The notes: generated by a model not told the origin, from the sequence alone. 42,347 nucleotides of DNA from Roseomonas sp. (GCA_028288745.1 JAQGHX010000190.1:1-42347), one strand, 5' to 3'. Shown: positions 7,290 to 15,920, numbered from the stretch's first letter. Program-made: numbers and translations.

Positions 7290-8219
7290 CTACCGGGCAT
7301 CGACTTCCACCCGGTTCCGCCCCGACATCTTGGCGGCATAGAGCGCCTGATCCGCCCGCCGGTACAGGTCGGATCGCGTATCGCCCTCCAGCGCGAAAGC
7401 GATGCCGGCCGAGAAGGAGTAGCGAAAGGCCGGCATCTCTTCCAGCGGGGCGGTTTCCCGGATGACCGCCAGCATCCGCTCGATGATCAGGGTCGCCTCC
7501 CGACCGTCGGCGGAGGGCATGACGAGAGCGAATTCCTCGCCGCTGACGCGGCCGAAGCAATCCGTCAGCCTGACATTCGCCAGTATCTTGCGCGCGAAGT
7601 TCCGCAGCACGACATCGCCCACGTGGTGGCCGAACCTGTCGTTGATATACTTGAAGTTGTCGATGTCGAGCACCGCCAGGCACCCTCCCAGCGCGCGCCG
7701 GGTCACGGGTGAATGGGCGGCCAGCAGGTCATCCAGCCGCTCCATCACGAAGCGGCGGTTGGCGATGCCCGTCAGGTCGTCCGTCTCGGACGCCCGGATC
7801 GCGAAGTCGCGGTCCTGCCGCAGGCTGCGCTCGTCCGCCCGCAGGCTGGTGATGTCGTTGGCGATGCACAGCATCCAGCCATTCGCCTGCGCCGTCTCCG
7901 TCATCCAGAGCCAGCGGCCGTCATGGAGGTCGGCCTCGAAGGCGCGGAAGCCGGTTTTGCCACGCCGGGACTGCGTGGCCGTCATCCAGGCGTCAAAGTC
8001 CCCTGTCCGGATGACGATCCCCTGCCGCCGGTCGAAATTCCTGCGCATCATCTCGCACCAGAGCGGATTTTCGTCTTTTTCTATAAAATATGCCGCGCGA
8101 AAGGCCTCATTCGCATAGCGGAGGCAGCCGGCCGCATCGAAGACCGCGATAAGATTGTGCGAGTTTTCAGCGAGGCTGATGGCCTGGGCGCAGGTTCTGT
8201 CAAACTGGAGGTAGTTCAT
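7290..8219 (-). CDS. PAS-GGDEF diguanylate cyclase
   Basis: A 309-residue cytoplasmic signalling protein. Residues ~10-125 look like a PAS sensor (NLIAVFDAAGCLRYANEAF, then the closing CIANDITSLRADERSLRQ linker); residues ~140-305 form a GGDEF domain (DDLTGIANRR, LDIDNFKYINDRFGHHVGD). The catalytic loop is SGEEF (226-230) instead of GGDEF/GGEEF, a conservative change usually compatible with c-di-GMP synthesis. The RxxD product-inhibition site is present as RLTD (217-220) at the canonical distance. No transmembrane helix, so the input is probably an intracellular ligand, redox state or gas. Start taken at the ATG at 8219, which begins the PAS region; the track's N-terminal 99 residues are Arg/Pro-rich noise. 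Confidence 0.9.
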   Translation of the reverse strand: MNYLQFDRTCAQAISLAENSHNLIAVFDAAGCLRYANEAFRAAYFIEKDENPLWCEMMRRNFDRRQGIVIRTGDFDAWMTATQSRRGKTGFRAFEADLHDGRWLWMTETAQANGWMLCIANDITSLRADERSLRQDRDFAIRASETDDLTGIANRRFVMERLDDLLAAHSPVTRRALGGCLAVLDIDNFKYINDRFGHHVGDVVLRNFARKILANVRLTDCFGRVSGEEFALVMPSADGREATLIIERMLAVIRETAPLEEMPAFRYSFSAGIAFALEGDTRSDLYRRADQALYAAKMSGRNRVEVDAR

Positions 8220-8554
8220 GTCAGCCGCCCCGCCAGATCTGTCAGAACTGTTACCCCAGCTTCGCGTCCGGCGCCATGGAGACGGGTATCGAGGCCGTTC
8301 ACTGCAACCGGGATGGATTGCTCGCCCCCGCACGGGCGGACGCGCGGCATGCGGCGCTGCCGGGTGCCGCGATGGCGGCGGCCGAACAGCCCGGCGGCGC
8401 CTGGGCCGCCAGGCCGCCGGGCAACACGCCAGCGGCACAAGGCATTCGCCAGGCTGTGTCGCGACTGCGGCCCACAGGCCGCAGCGGTGCCGGGATTTTT
8501 TGCCAACCGCATCCATCCCTGCCCCTTATCGAAACGAAATAAACTGGAGGAAAC
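8220..8554. other. Intergenic region between GGDEF gene and aldolase remnant
   Basis: Divergent promoters would be expected here. GGAGG at ~8546 is the ribosome site of the remnant at 8555. No gene or clear promoter pair was found. Confidence 0.4.
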
Positions 8555-8939
8555 ATGCTGGCTCGCACCTCGCTGAAGACAGGACCGGGGCAGCCTGCTC
8601 CACTCTTCGGCTTCTTCGTCGGCATCCCCTCGCCCGCCGTGGTCGAGATGATCGCGGCGGGCGGCTTCGACTTCGTCATCGTCGGCCGCGAACACGGCCC
8701 GATCGGGCCCGACGCCATGGAGAACATGCAGCGCGCGGCGGAAGCCTGCGGCATCGCCACCATCATACGTGTTCCCAGCGCCGGCGCAGCCGATATCATG
8801 TATGCGGCCTAATGCGGCGCCGATGCCATCATGGTGCCGCATGTCACCCATGCCGCGGTGGCGCGGCGCGTGCCTTCTGGTGGAGGACACGCAGCGGTGG
8901 CGGGCCGTGATCACGGAGGCGAAGATCACGGCGAACTAG
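8555..8939 (+). pseudogene. HpcH/HpaI-type aldolase remnant joined to a probable Bug-protein tail
   Basis: The first 85 codons encode the start of an HpcH/HpaI-family class II aldolase (LFGFFVGIPSPAVVEMIAAG, then FDFVIVGREHGPIGPDAMEN) with a good GGAGG site. A TAA at ~8810 interrupts it, but the same frame continues recognisably as CGADAIMVPHVTHAAVARR up to ~8866. The family sequence then stops, and from ~8868 another frame reads CLLVEDTQRWRAVITEAKI to a TAG at 8937-8939, resembling the C-terminus of a Bug/TctC binding protein (E-x-x-R-W-x-x-V-I-x-x-A-x-I). The simplest reading is an internal deletion that removed the rest of an aldolase gene and most of a neighbouring Bug gene, plus a stop mutation. 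The aldolase part is sure, the Bug tail less so. Confidence 0.7.
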
Positions 8940-9039
8940 AGCAGGTTCCGTTCGCAAGGGATCACTGCACCTGCTTCAGCATGTTGTTTCTTCGCGTGAT
9001 TCACGCTTTGCGGTGATTCCACCTAAAGCGATCACACTC
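8937..9039 (+). repeat. MITE-like dispersed repeat, copy B
   Basis: Begins TAGAGCAGGTTCCGTTCGCA and runs through GTGATTCACGCTTTGCGGTG to ATTCCACCTAAAGCGATCAC. It is nearly identical to the reverse strand of 42157-42255. Its first three bases form the stop codon of the upstream remnant. Confidence 0.85.
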
Positions 9040-9157
9040 CAGGCCTTTGGCGCGGAAGGGCCTCGCGCTGGCCTTTCCGTGTTCCGGCGGCGGTCGCGGG
9101 TACCGGCCGGGCGGCGCTTCGGTGGCATCCGCCGCCCTGGCCGTGGCGGCCGGCGCC

Positions 9158-10252
9158 TTACTCCGCCGGGCGGTCCCATTTGAGGTTGCGCCAGACCTGG
9201 GTGCCATCATGCGTGGTCATCGCGACCAGTGACCTGGCGCCCTGCTTCCACTCGAACCGGGGCGGCTTTTCATTTTCCAGCGCCCAGCCCTGTTGGAAGA
9301 ACAGGTCGATCAGGTCTCCATGCAGCTTGGAATCATGGGTGCCGATCACGACCCAGCGGACTTTTTCGTCCATCAGGGCGATGGCGGCCCGGCAGATACC
9401 GACCTCCCACCCCTGCACGTCGATATGCACCAGGTCCCAGACCGCCTGCTCAGCCAGCAGGTCACGGATGCCGACGATCTCGACATCCATCCACTCGTCG
9501 AACCGCCGGCCGATATGATCGACCTGCCCGGATGCCCCCGCCTCCATGGGGCTCGACCCCCAGTCATCGGCGGGATTTTCGACCTTGGGCCACCTTGCCC
9601 GGCCTGGCTCGGCGCCCACGGCCGCCTGGATCAGCCGGTGCGCCGCCGGGTCCAGGTGGTTTTCCTGGAAATGGCGCAGCAGGAATTCGAAATGCCCCGG
9701 GTCGGCCTCCACCGCGTGCAGATGGATATCCTGGATGCCGAGATGCCTGGCCGCCGCCGCACCCGCCACCGACCATGGCCCCCAGCCCGCCCCCAGTTCC
9801 AGCGCCACGTAGCGGTCGCGCGCCGTGGTGACGCTCTTCAGCAGGCCGATCCATTCGATGGTCTCGGAATGCCAGCCATCATCCGGCACGGGCACGCCCA
9901 GAAGCGTCCCGCCCAGCGGTTCGCTGCCTTTCACGTAGTCGGTGCTCATCGTCACACCGAGGAAATTGGTGATGCAGCCCGGGCTGGGCTGGCGCGGGAT
10001 GTCCCTGAACGGGCCGAAAACCTCAAGGTCCCGCTCGTCATACCCGCTGTAGATGGCGAGCGGACTGGCCAGGGGCGCCGTTGGGTTGCGCCCAGCCGGT
10101 GCCGGCCGTGGCTGGCGGCAACTCAGCGCGATGGCCTCGATCGTGCCCTCCATGGCGCGCAGCCGCTGCAGGGTCTCGGTCGTGTGGTGCGGCATCAGGG
10201 CCAGCCGGTGGATCCAGCGTCGCAGGCGTCCAGATCGGTCAGTGGCGGCCAT
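9158..10252 (-). CDS. FkbM-like SAM-dependent methyltransferase
   Basis: A 364-residue protein. Residues ~147-160 contain a SAM-binding motif I (VALELGAGWGPW), followed by an acidic VEAD end of strand 2 and by DLVHIDVQGWEVGICRAA, the D-x-Q-G-x-E signature of FkbM-family methyltransferases. The N-terminal ~145 residues are not typical of the minimal FkbM domain and may bind a glycan or scaffold; Arg/Leu-rich residues 8-50 look helical. Such enzymes often O-methylate sugars in surface polysaccharides or glycolipids, which fits the divergent neighbour, a membrane acyltransferase. Start at the ATG at 10252. Confidence 0.8.
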   Translation of the reverse strand: MAATDRSGRLRRWIHRLALMPHHTTETLQRLRAMEGTIEAIALSCRQPRPAPAGRNPTAPLASPLAIYSGYDERDLEVFGPFRDIPRQPSPGCITNFLGVTMSTDYVKGSEPLGGTLLGVPVPDDGWHSETIEWIGLLKSVTTARDRYVALELGAGWGPWSVAGAAAARHLGIQDIHLHAVEADPGHFEFLLRHFQENHLDPAAHRLIQAAVGAEPGRARWPKVENPADDWGSSPMEAGASGQVDHIGRRFDEWMDVEIVGIRDLLAEQAVWDLVHIDVQGWEVGICRAAIALMDEKVRWVVIGTHDSKLHGDLIDLFFQQGWALENEKPPRFEWKQGARSLVAMTTHDGTQVWRNLKWDRPAE

Positions 10253-10672
10253 ATTTTATCCCTGCATCAGCGCCCGTGAAAGCCGGAGGGCCCGTGATGT
10301 TTTCACGATACCGGAATGATGGCGAGCCCCCCGCCGCCGCTATCGTGGTGCCGGCCGGCCCTGCCCCGCACCCGGCGATAGCCCGAACCGCTCTACTTTG
10401 CCGGAAAAGGCCCCGGCCTGCTCTCACGCCTCGCCAGTGCGATGGCGGCCTACGGCTGGGGTGACCATCCGGCACGGGCGCACCGCCAAGGGGCAGCATG
10501 GCCGGGCAAGTTTATTCTTCGGCGCCTCCGGCCTGCCCGATCCATCTCGTGCTGAACAAATCCGCGCCCTGATCGAGCCCGATGATGGCGGCAAAACAGA
10601 CCGGTTCTTGATTTTCAAAATTTCGACTGCGAAACGGATATTATCGGAACTGGAATGCACAGGGGGTCAGGA
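10253..10672. other. Divergent intergenic region
   Basis: A 420-bp gap between the methyltransferase and acyltransferase genes. The right third (10600-10650) is AT-rich and includes TATTAT at 10639, a possible -10 for the acyltransferase, without a well-placed -35. No credible ORF was found. Confidence 0.4.
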
Positions 10673-12073
10673 ATGCCGCGGAAGACTTCAGGGGTGACGG
10701 AGGGAGGGCGGATCGTATTTCTCGACTATCTCCGCGCCATAGCTGTAATTCTGGTCATCTGGGGCCACATCTTCATCGTTGGCGTCAATAATCCTGAAGT
10801 CATTCGGCCCTGGCTCCCTTCCGTGACCGAAAATGCCTTTGGCAGCTCGATCGTATTCACCAATACGCACGGCCTGATCGACCTTTTTTTCATGCTTAAC
10901 TTCGGCATTTCCAGCGGGCCATTGGGCGTGGCGATATTCTTCATTATCAGTGGCTTTGTCATATTACGGAGCGTCGACCGCCTTCCGCCCGGCGCTTTTC
11001 TGATCCAGCGCGCCTTTCGCATTTTCCCCCTCTGTGCCGCGGTCGTCGCCGGCGTCGCGGTTTTTACTTTTTTCTATTGCGCTGCTTCCGGCCTGCCCTC
11101 GCCGCACACGCTTTATAGCGTGGCAGCCTCCAGCTTCGCAGCCAGCGGCTTTTTCCAGGTAATGGGCACGCTGCCGGTACTTTGGTCATTGACCGCCGAG
11201 CTTCTGTTCTACTTGCTCATGGCGGCCGCGGCGCGTCTTTTCAGTCATATCGGGTTCAGGGCCCTGCTCGGGATGGCCTGCACATTCCTGGCTGCCATCT
11301 GGGCCATCAACACGCCTGCCTTCGCAGCGGTCATGCCGCCCCTTCTGACCTACGAGCTTGTCTATGCCAGCTCGATGCTCATCCATGTCATTTTCATGCT
11401 GGTGGGCGCTGTATTCTACCGGGGCCTGTCATCATCCAGGAATGGGGCGGCCATCGTCTATGCGGCCATTATATTCGGCCTGTATCTGGCCAGTTACGCC
11501 ATTTACCGGGACCTGCGTGGCAATGCCGGCATCGGGGCCACACCCGCCGACGCCGTGGCGGCCCAGGGAATATTTCTGGCCGCCTTCTGGACCCGCCTCT
11601 CGTGGCGCTGGCTGCGGCCGCTGAAATTCGTCGCTGACATCAGCTACCCGCTCTACCTGGTCCATGTGCCTCTGGGCTGGGCCGTGCTGGTCTGGCTCGG
11701 CTCCATGGGGTGGAGCCATCATCTGGCCGCGCTTACCGCAACAACCGCAATGGCATTACTGGCCTGGGTGCTGCACGTCAGCATCGAGACGCCGTCTCAA
11801 CGCCTCGGTAAGCTCATCTCCAGGCATCGGTCCGCAAAAACCGCCTTCGCGCCGGCAGCCCTTTCGCCGATCGGCACTGAGGGTGACCGCAAGACCGGCC
11901 CGATCGCTCCGTTCCAGAGTTTCCATCAGGCCAGGCGAGGAGCAGAAGCTCGCCCGAACCGGCAGCCCGCTCGCCGGCATGGCGGGCGCGGCCCTTCCGA
12001 AAAAAACATACCGGCCGCCGCCAAGGTTTTCAGTTGGCGCTGCGGCATCAGACGGCCGAGGCGGTCGGGCTGA
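10673..12073 (+). CDS. Acyltransferase family 3 (OafA-like) membrane protein
   Basis: A 466-residue integral membrane O-acyltransferase. It opens with the family signature RIVFLDYLRAIAVILVIWGH (catalytic-type His at its end), continues with GPLGVAIFFIISGFVILRS and about ten hydrophobic helices, and has the late ISYPLYLVHVPLGWAV block. Such proteins acylate sugars of O-antigen, exopolysaccharide or glycolipid at the inner membrane. After the last helix (~residue 380) comes an ~85-residue basic, Pro/Ala-rich tail that does not look like the family and may be a readthrough extension. Start at the ATG at 10673 (GGGGGTCAGGA upstream). Base composition is clearly less GC-rich than the flanks, hinting at acquisition by transfer. 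Confidence 0.88.
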   Translation: MPRKTSGVTEGGRIVFLDYLRAIAVILVIWGHIFIVGVNNPEVIRPWLPSVTENAFGSSIVFTNTHGLIDLFFMLNFGISSGPLGVAIFFIISGFVILRSVDRLPPGAFLIQRAFRIFPLCAAVVAGVAVFTFFYCAASGLPSPHTLYSVAASSFAASGFFQVMGTLPVLWSLTAELLFYLLMAAAARLFSHIGFRALLGMACTFLAAIWAINTPAFAAVMPPLLTYELVYASSMLIHVIFMLVGAVFYRGLSSSRNGAAIVYAAIIFGLYLASYAIYRDLRGNAGIGATPADAVAAQGIFLAAFWTRLSWRWLRPLKFVADISYPLYLVHVPLGWAVLVWLGSMGWSHHLAALTATTAMALLAWVLHVSIETPSQRLGKLISRHRSAKTAFAPAALSPIGTEGDRKTGPIAPFQSFHQARRGAEARPNRQPARRHGGRGPSEKNIPAAAKVFSWRCGIRRPRRSG

Positions 12074-12251
12074 AGCCGTCACAAGCCAAGCTCTCCTGCT
12101 TCCAGAATATGGCAACGTGACGCGCAGTCGCTGTTCCAGTTTTCCGCCAGTCTGGCGTGATCAAGAACCTTGGATAGACCAACGCCGCCCCTGCTGAGGC
12201 AACCCGCGCGGCGGATGAACGTTACGCATCCATCCAGTCGAGTATGCGGGC

Positions 12252-12482
12252 ATGATGCGCATTTTCTCAGTCGGCCCCAACGGGCCCCGTGCTGCGCGGG
12301 TCAAGCTATCAGAGATAGAAGCTGAGGCGGAGCGCCTCCGCAGGAACGGCCACAGGGATATCACGGTGGGAGACGAATGGCATTCAGCCCTCCCGTTGGA
12401 CGAGTTGCGTGGTGTGGCACCGCTCATCAAGGCGCCACCCAGCGAACGCCATCCCTGGCAGGATGTTCGCGATATAACGTGA
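12252..12482 (+). CDS. Hypothetical 76-residue protein
   Basis: The protein has a balanced composition and an amphipathic charged helix (KLSEIEAEAERLRRNGHRDI) followed by an Asp/Glu-rich segment, unlike the Arg/Ala noise ORFs around it. No family is recognised. There is no clear ribosome site; the second Met at codon 2 is equally likely as start. It lies in the gap between the acyltransferase and a repeat copy. Could be a small accessory gene or a remnant. Confidence 0.4.
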   Translation: MMRIFSVGPNGPRAARVKLSEIEAEAERLRRNGHRDITVGDEWHSALPLDELRGVAPLIKAPPSERHPWQDVRDIT

Positions 12483-12568
12483 TCTTTAATCTTGCGGAGT
12501 TTCGCCTTCGCAGACGCCGTGATCGCGGCAGGCGGCGAGGCAAATAGAAACCCGTATGAGGTGCCGTC

Positions 12569-12653
12569 AGAGCAAGTTCCGCTCACAACGGCTCGTTGTT
12601 TGATTGCGTGATGCACGCGTGGCGCTGATTCTACCTCAAGCGATCACGCTCTA
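12569..12653 (+). repeat. MITE-like dispersed repeat, copy C (shortened)
   Basis: Begins AGAGCAAGTTCCGCTCACAA and ends CTCAAGCGATCACGCTCTA. It keeps the outer sequences of the other copies, including the inverted AGAGC/GCTCT ends, but lacks about 15 bp in the centre. Confidence 0.75.
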
Positions 12654-12962
12654 ACAAGGCGGCGCCAGGACCGCGCATGCCAGGGCGCTTATCGGCGGCA
12701 TGGCCGCGATGGGCCGCACCACGAATGACAGCGAATGATGCCATGCGCGAATACGGCGCCACGTCCAGGGCGGCGCCTGATCCCGCTCTGCGGCCACAGC
12801 CTGCGTCGGTTACACGCGGCGGCCGCGTACCAGTTCTCCCTCGACGCGGCGGAAGGCAGCGGGGATTTTGAGGCAGGCATCACTTAACCCATAATGATAT
12901 TTTCATTTTCAGTAACTTTTTGCTGCATTGTTTACCCGGCAGGTTATGCCATCATCGCTGAC
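12654..12962. other. Gap with possible gene debris
   Basis: No intact gene. One plus frame ending with TAA at ~12886 (AAAAYQFSLDAAEGSGDFEA before the end) has protein-like composition but no start and no recognised family; it may be a 3' remnant. The region just before 12963 is AT-rich and probably holds the promoter of the DUF1800 gene. Confidence 0.3.
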
Positions 12963-14282
12963 ATGACTGCGCAATACCTCCAGGCCGCGGCCCGTTTCGG
13001 GCTGGGGCCGCGGCCGGACCAACCAGTCCCCTCGGATCCACAGAAGTGGCTGGTGGACCAACTCGATGGGCAGTCCCCTCAACCGCCTCCGCCAGCAGGC
13101 TTTGACCATATGCCTACAGTGGCGGATGGCTTTCGCCTCTGGAGGGAACGCGAGAGGGCCGATCCGCCCGCTCCTGGCCAGCGGACTCCAGTGGATGAAT
13201 ACATCCTGGCGGAGAGCATCGCGGCCTGCGCCTGGCGCCTGGACACATCGACGCCCTATCTGGAAAGACTGGTCGATTTCTGGACCAACCATTTCACTGT
13301 CAGCAGGCGCGTCGGTGTGCGGGTCCTGGTGACGGTGCCTTGCTTCGTGCGTGACGTCATTCGCCCGAACGTCACCGGGAAGTTCGCCGACATGCTCGTG
13401 GCGGCGTTTAAACATCCGGCCATGCTGGGGTACCTGGACCAGGCCGCTTCTGTCGGGCCCAACAGTCGGCTGGGTCGCCGCACCCGCCGGGGGCTGAACG
13501 AGAACCTGGCGCGTGAGATCCTTGAGCTGCACACCGTCTCCGTCGCGGCCGGGTACACCCAGCAGGATGTCACGGAATTCGCCCGGCTGCTGACCGGCTG
13601 GAACTACGAGCGAGACAAGGAACCCTTCGGCACCATCTTCCACGTTGCGGCTCATGAACCCGGCCCCAAGACGGTGCTGGGCCACAGCTTCGGCGAAGGA
13701 GAGGATACGGCAGAGGCGGCGCTGCGCTTCCTGGCGGAGCAGCCGGCGACGCATCGCCATCTGGCGACCAAACTGGCGCGGCATTTCGTGGCCGATACGC
13801 CGCCTGATACAGCCGTCGCTAAACTAGAGTCGGTGCTGCGCGACACGGAGGGCGACCTCGGCGCCGTCGCCCGCGCGCTGCCAAGCCTGCCCGAGGCCTG
13901 GAAGCCGCCTTTCAGCAAGCTGCGCAACCCGGCCGATTACGTCACCGCTGTCTACCGCGCCTGTGGCGCCAGCGGCAAAGACTACGGCGAGGCCGCCTTC
14001 AAGGTCGCATCTGCCCTCGGCCAGCCGCTCTGGAGCGCGTTGCAGCCGAATGGCTGGCCGGACCAGGGCCGCGACTGGCTGGGACCAGAGGCGGCGATGC
14101 AACGGCTGGACTGGGCTTACCAGGTAGCCGGGCAGTTCGCGCGCCAAAATCCCATGGCGGTGCTGGATGCGACGCTCGGCCCGCTGGCCCCCAGCGAAAC
14201 CCGCCAGGCGATGCGCGGCGCCGGCTCGCCGCAGGACGCCCTGGCCCTGCTCTTTGCCAGCGCGGAGTTTCAACGCCGATGA
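12963..14282 (+). CDS. DUF1800 domain protein
   Basis: A 439-residue protein matching DUF1800: AARFGLGPRPDQ at the start, YLERLVDFWTNHFTVSRRVG, the conserved GLNENLAREILELHTVS and GYTQQDVTEFARLLTGWN, and a C-terminal DALALLFASAEFQRR. The family is typically exported, often with a divergent or neighbouring DUF1501 gene, and its biochemical role is unknown. The ATG at 12963 fits the family's N-terminus; an upstream in-frame start at 12894 would add a hydrophobic stretch (SFSVTFCCIVYPAGY) that could act as a signal segment but has no ribosome site. It overlaps the next gene by 4 bp. Confidence 0.88.
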   Translation: MTAQYLQAAARFGLGPRPDQPVPSDPQKWLVDQLDGQSPQPPPPAGFDHMPTVADGFRLWRERERADPPAPGQRTPVDEYILAESIAACAWRLDTSTPYLERLVDFWTNHFTVSRRVGVRVLVTVPCFVRDVIRPNVTGKFADMLVAAFKHPAMLGYLDQAASVGPNSRLGRRTRRGLNENLAREILELHTVSVAAGYTQQDVTEFARLLTGWNYERDKEPFGTIFHVAAHEPGPKTVLGHSFGEGEDTAEAALRFLAEQPATHRHLATKLARHFVADTPPDTAVAKLESVLRDTEGDLGAVARALPSLPEAWKPPFSKLRNPADYVTAVYRACGASGKDYGEAAFKVASALGQPLWSALQPNGWPDQGRDWLGPEAAMQRLDWAYQVAGQFARQNPMAVLDATLGPLAPSETRQAMRGAGSPQDALALLFASAEFQRR

Positions 14283-15490
14283 CCCACCTTCCAAAGATCG
14301 GCCGGCGCGGGTTGCTGCTGGGTCTGACCGCCATGGCAGCGACCGCGCGGGCCCGGCTGGCCCTGGCAGACACGCCGCCGGGCACGCTGGCCACCGACAA
14401 CCGGCTGGTGGTGGTGATCCTGCGCGGGGCCATGGACGGCATGGCGGCCCTGGCACCCTATGGCGATGCCAGTTACCGCGCGCTGCGTGGCAGCCTTGCG
14501 CTGCCGGAACCAGGCCAGGAGGGGGGATTGTTGGATTGCGGCGGCTTCTTCGGCCTCAACCCGAACCTGACCACGCTGCACAGCCTGTTCCGTGCAGGGG
14601 AACTGCTGCCGATTCACGCGATCGCCGGCCCCTATCGCAACCGCAGCCATTTCGAGGCGCAGGACCTGCTGGAAAGCGGTGCCGTGGAGCGTTCCGGATT
14701 GACCTCTGGATGGTTGAACCGCGCCCTCACCGGCCTGCCGGCGCGCCAGGCAGGGCAGCCGGAAGCCGGGCTGGCCGTGGGGCTTTCGCTGCCGCTGCTG
14801 ATGCAGGGGCCGCAGCGCGTGGGCATGTGGGCGCCGCCCCGCGGGGCCAGGCCGGCGCCAGACCTCTATGCCCGCATGGCGGACCTGTTGCACGCCGACC
14901 CGCTGCTGGGCCCGGACGTGGCCGACGGACTGCGCAGCCGTGGCTACGCCAATAGTGTGCTAACGGAGGAGAAGGGCCAACGCGGCGGCGGCTTCGTCGC
15001 GCTGGCGGGCGTGGCGGGCAAGCTGTTGGCGGCGGCCGACGGGCCGCGCGTGGCGGCACTCGAACTGGGCGGATGGGACACTCATGCCGCGCAGACGCAG
15101 CGGTTGAACCCTGTGCTGACGCAGTTGGATGCCGGGCTGAATGCGCTGCGCGCGCAGTTGGCGGGCGGATGGCAGCGCACCGCCGTGCTGGTAATGACCG
15201 AATTCGGCCGAACCGCCCGGGTGAATGGCAATAATGGCACCGACCATGGCACGGGTGGCGTGGCGTTCGTGCTTGGCGGCGCCGTGTCGGGCGGGCGGGT
15301 ATTGGCCGATTGGCCTGGCCTGGCCGAGGACCGGCTGTTCGAGGCGCGGGATCTGCAGCCGACGCGGGATCTGCGGGCCATCGCCAAAGCGCTTCTGAAG
15401 GATCACCTTCGCCTGCAACCAGCTGCCATTGCCGCTGCCTTTCCGGGCAGTGACGACGTCGTGCCAGAGCGCGGTATATTAAGATTATGA
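14279..15490 (+). CDS. DUF1501 domain protein, Tat-exported
   Basis: A 403-residue protein of the DUF1501 family, distantly related to sulfatase/alkaline-phosphatase-like folds. It has a twin-arginine leader (KIGRRGLLLGLTAMAATA), then LVVVILRGAMDGMAALAPYG, the conserved HFEAQDLLESG, the LELGGWDTHAAQ motif with Asp/His that could bind metal, and VLVMTEFGRTARVNGNNGTDHG. The start ATG overlaps the DUF1800 stop (ATGA), so the pair is one operon and probably one functional unit in the periplasm. Reaction unknown. Confidence 0.9.
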   Translation: MTHLPKIGRRGLLLGLTAMAATARARLALADTPPGTLATDNRLVVVILRGAMDGMAALAPYGDASYRALRGSLALPEPGQEGGLLDCGGFFGLNPNLTTLHSLFRAGELLPIHAIAGPYRNRSHFEAQDLLESGAVERSGLTSGWLNRALTGLPARQAGQPEAGLAVGLSLPLLMQGPQRVGMWAPPRGARPAPDLYARMADLLHADPLLGPDVADGLRSRGYANSVLTEEKGQRGGGFVALAGVAGKLLAAADGPRVAALELGGWDTHAAQTQRLNPVLTQLDAGLNALRAQLAGGWQRTAVLVMTEFGRTARVNGNNGTDHGTGGVAFVLGGAVSGGRVLADWPGLAEDRLFEARDLQPTRDLRAIAKALLKDHLRLQPAAIAAAFPGSDDVVPERGILRL

Positions 15491-15498
15491 CGCCGCCG

Positions 15499-15530
15499 GT
15501 CCTGGGGTTCAGCCCACCGCGGCCCAGGAC
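15499..15530 (+). terminator. Possible stem-loop after the DUF1501 gene
   Basis: GTCCTGGG and CCCAGGAC form a perfect 8-bp stem across a 16-base loop just past the stop. No T run; weak support. Confidence 0.3.
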
Positions 15531-15557
15531 AAGTCCATTTGTCCCGGCGCGGCTCGC

Positions 15558-15920
15558 CAAGTGGCGGACACGTTCCGGCATCGGTTCCGCAAAATCGCGG
15601 ATGCCGCGTTGATCCTGGTTGCCCTGCAGTCCGCAGCCTTCGCGCAACCGCCGCGACCGAACTTGCGGGCGCCGGCGCGGACCTGATCGAGATGAGCGCA
15701 TACACGAGGCCACCTGACCACGCAGATGGCGCTACGCCAGGCGGACCACTGCCCAATTCGAGAGTGCTGCCTCGAATACGTCAAAGCGCGCGTAGAATGT
15801 AGCGGGATGAGTAACGGAACTCGCGCCGGAGCGACGGAACTGGCTCAACGGCGCTCTAAATTTCCGCTTGTCTTTAGGAAGATGGTGGGCGCTCACGGGC
15901 TCGAACCGTGGACCTACTGA
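15558..15920 (+). pseudogene. Decayed 3' end of a tyrosine (phage-type) integrase at tRNA-Lys
   Basis: Three plus-strand frames carry successive pieces of an integrase C-terminus: VADTFRHRFRKIADAAL (compare F-x-x-x-F-R-x-x-x-x-A-A-G-L), then LRATAATELAGAGADL with AYTRPPDHAD (compare H-G-L-R-x-T-A-A-T-x-L-A-E-A-G and x-Y-T-R-x-A-D), then SKFPLVFRKMVGAHGLEPWTY, which runs antisense into the tRNA gene. The last type of ending is well known from integrases whose 3' end overlaps their tRNA attachment site. At least two frameshifts and loss of the catalytic Arg and core domain make it non-functional. It marks a former integration event. Confidence 0.6.

Noticed and set aside
9047-9232. Small ORFs around copy B of the repeat
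   Set aside because: They are partly translations of the non-coding repeat and flanking GC-rich sequence.
12161-12616. 151-residue minus-strand ORF
   Set aside because: Overlaps a repeat copy and the more protein-like 12252-12482 ORF; no family signature.
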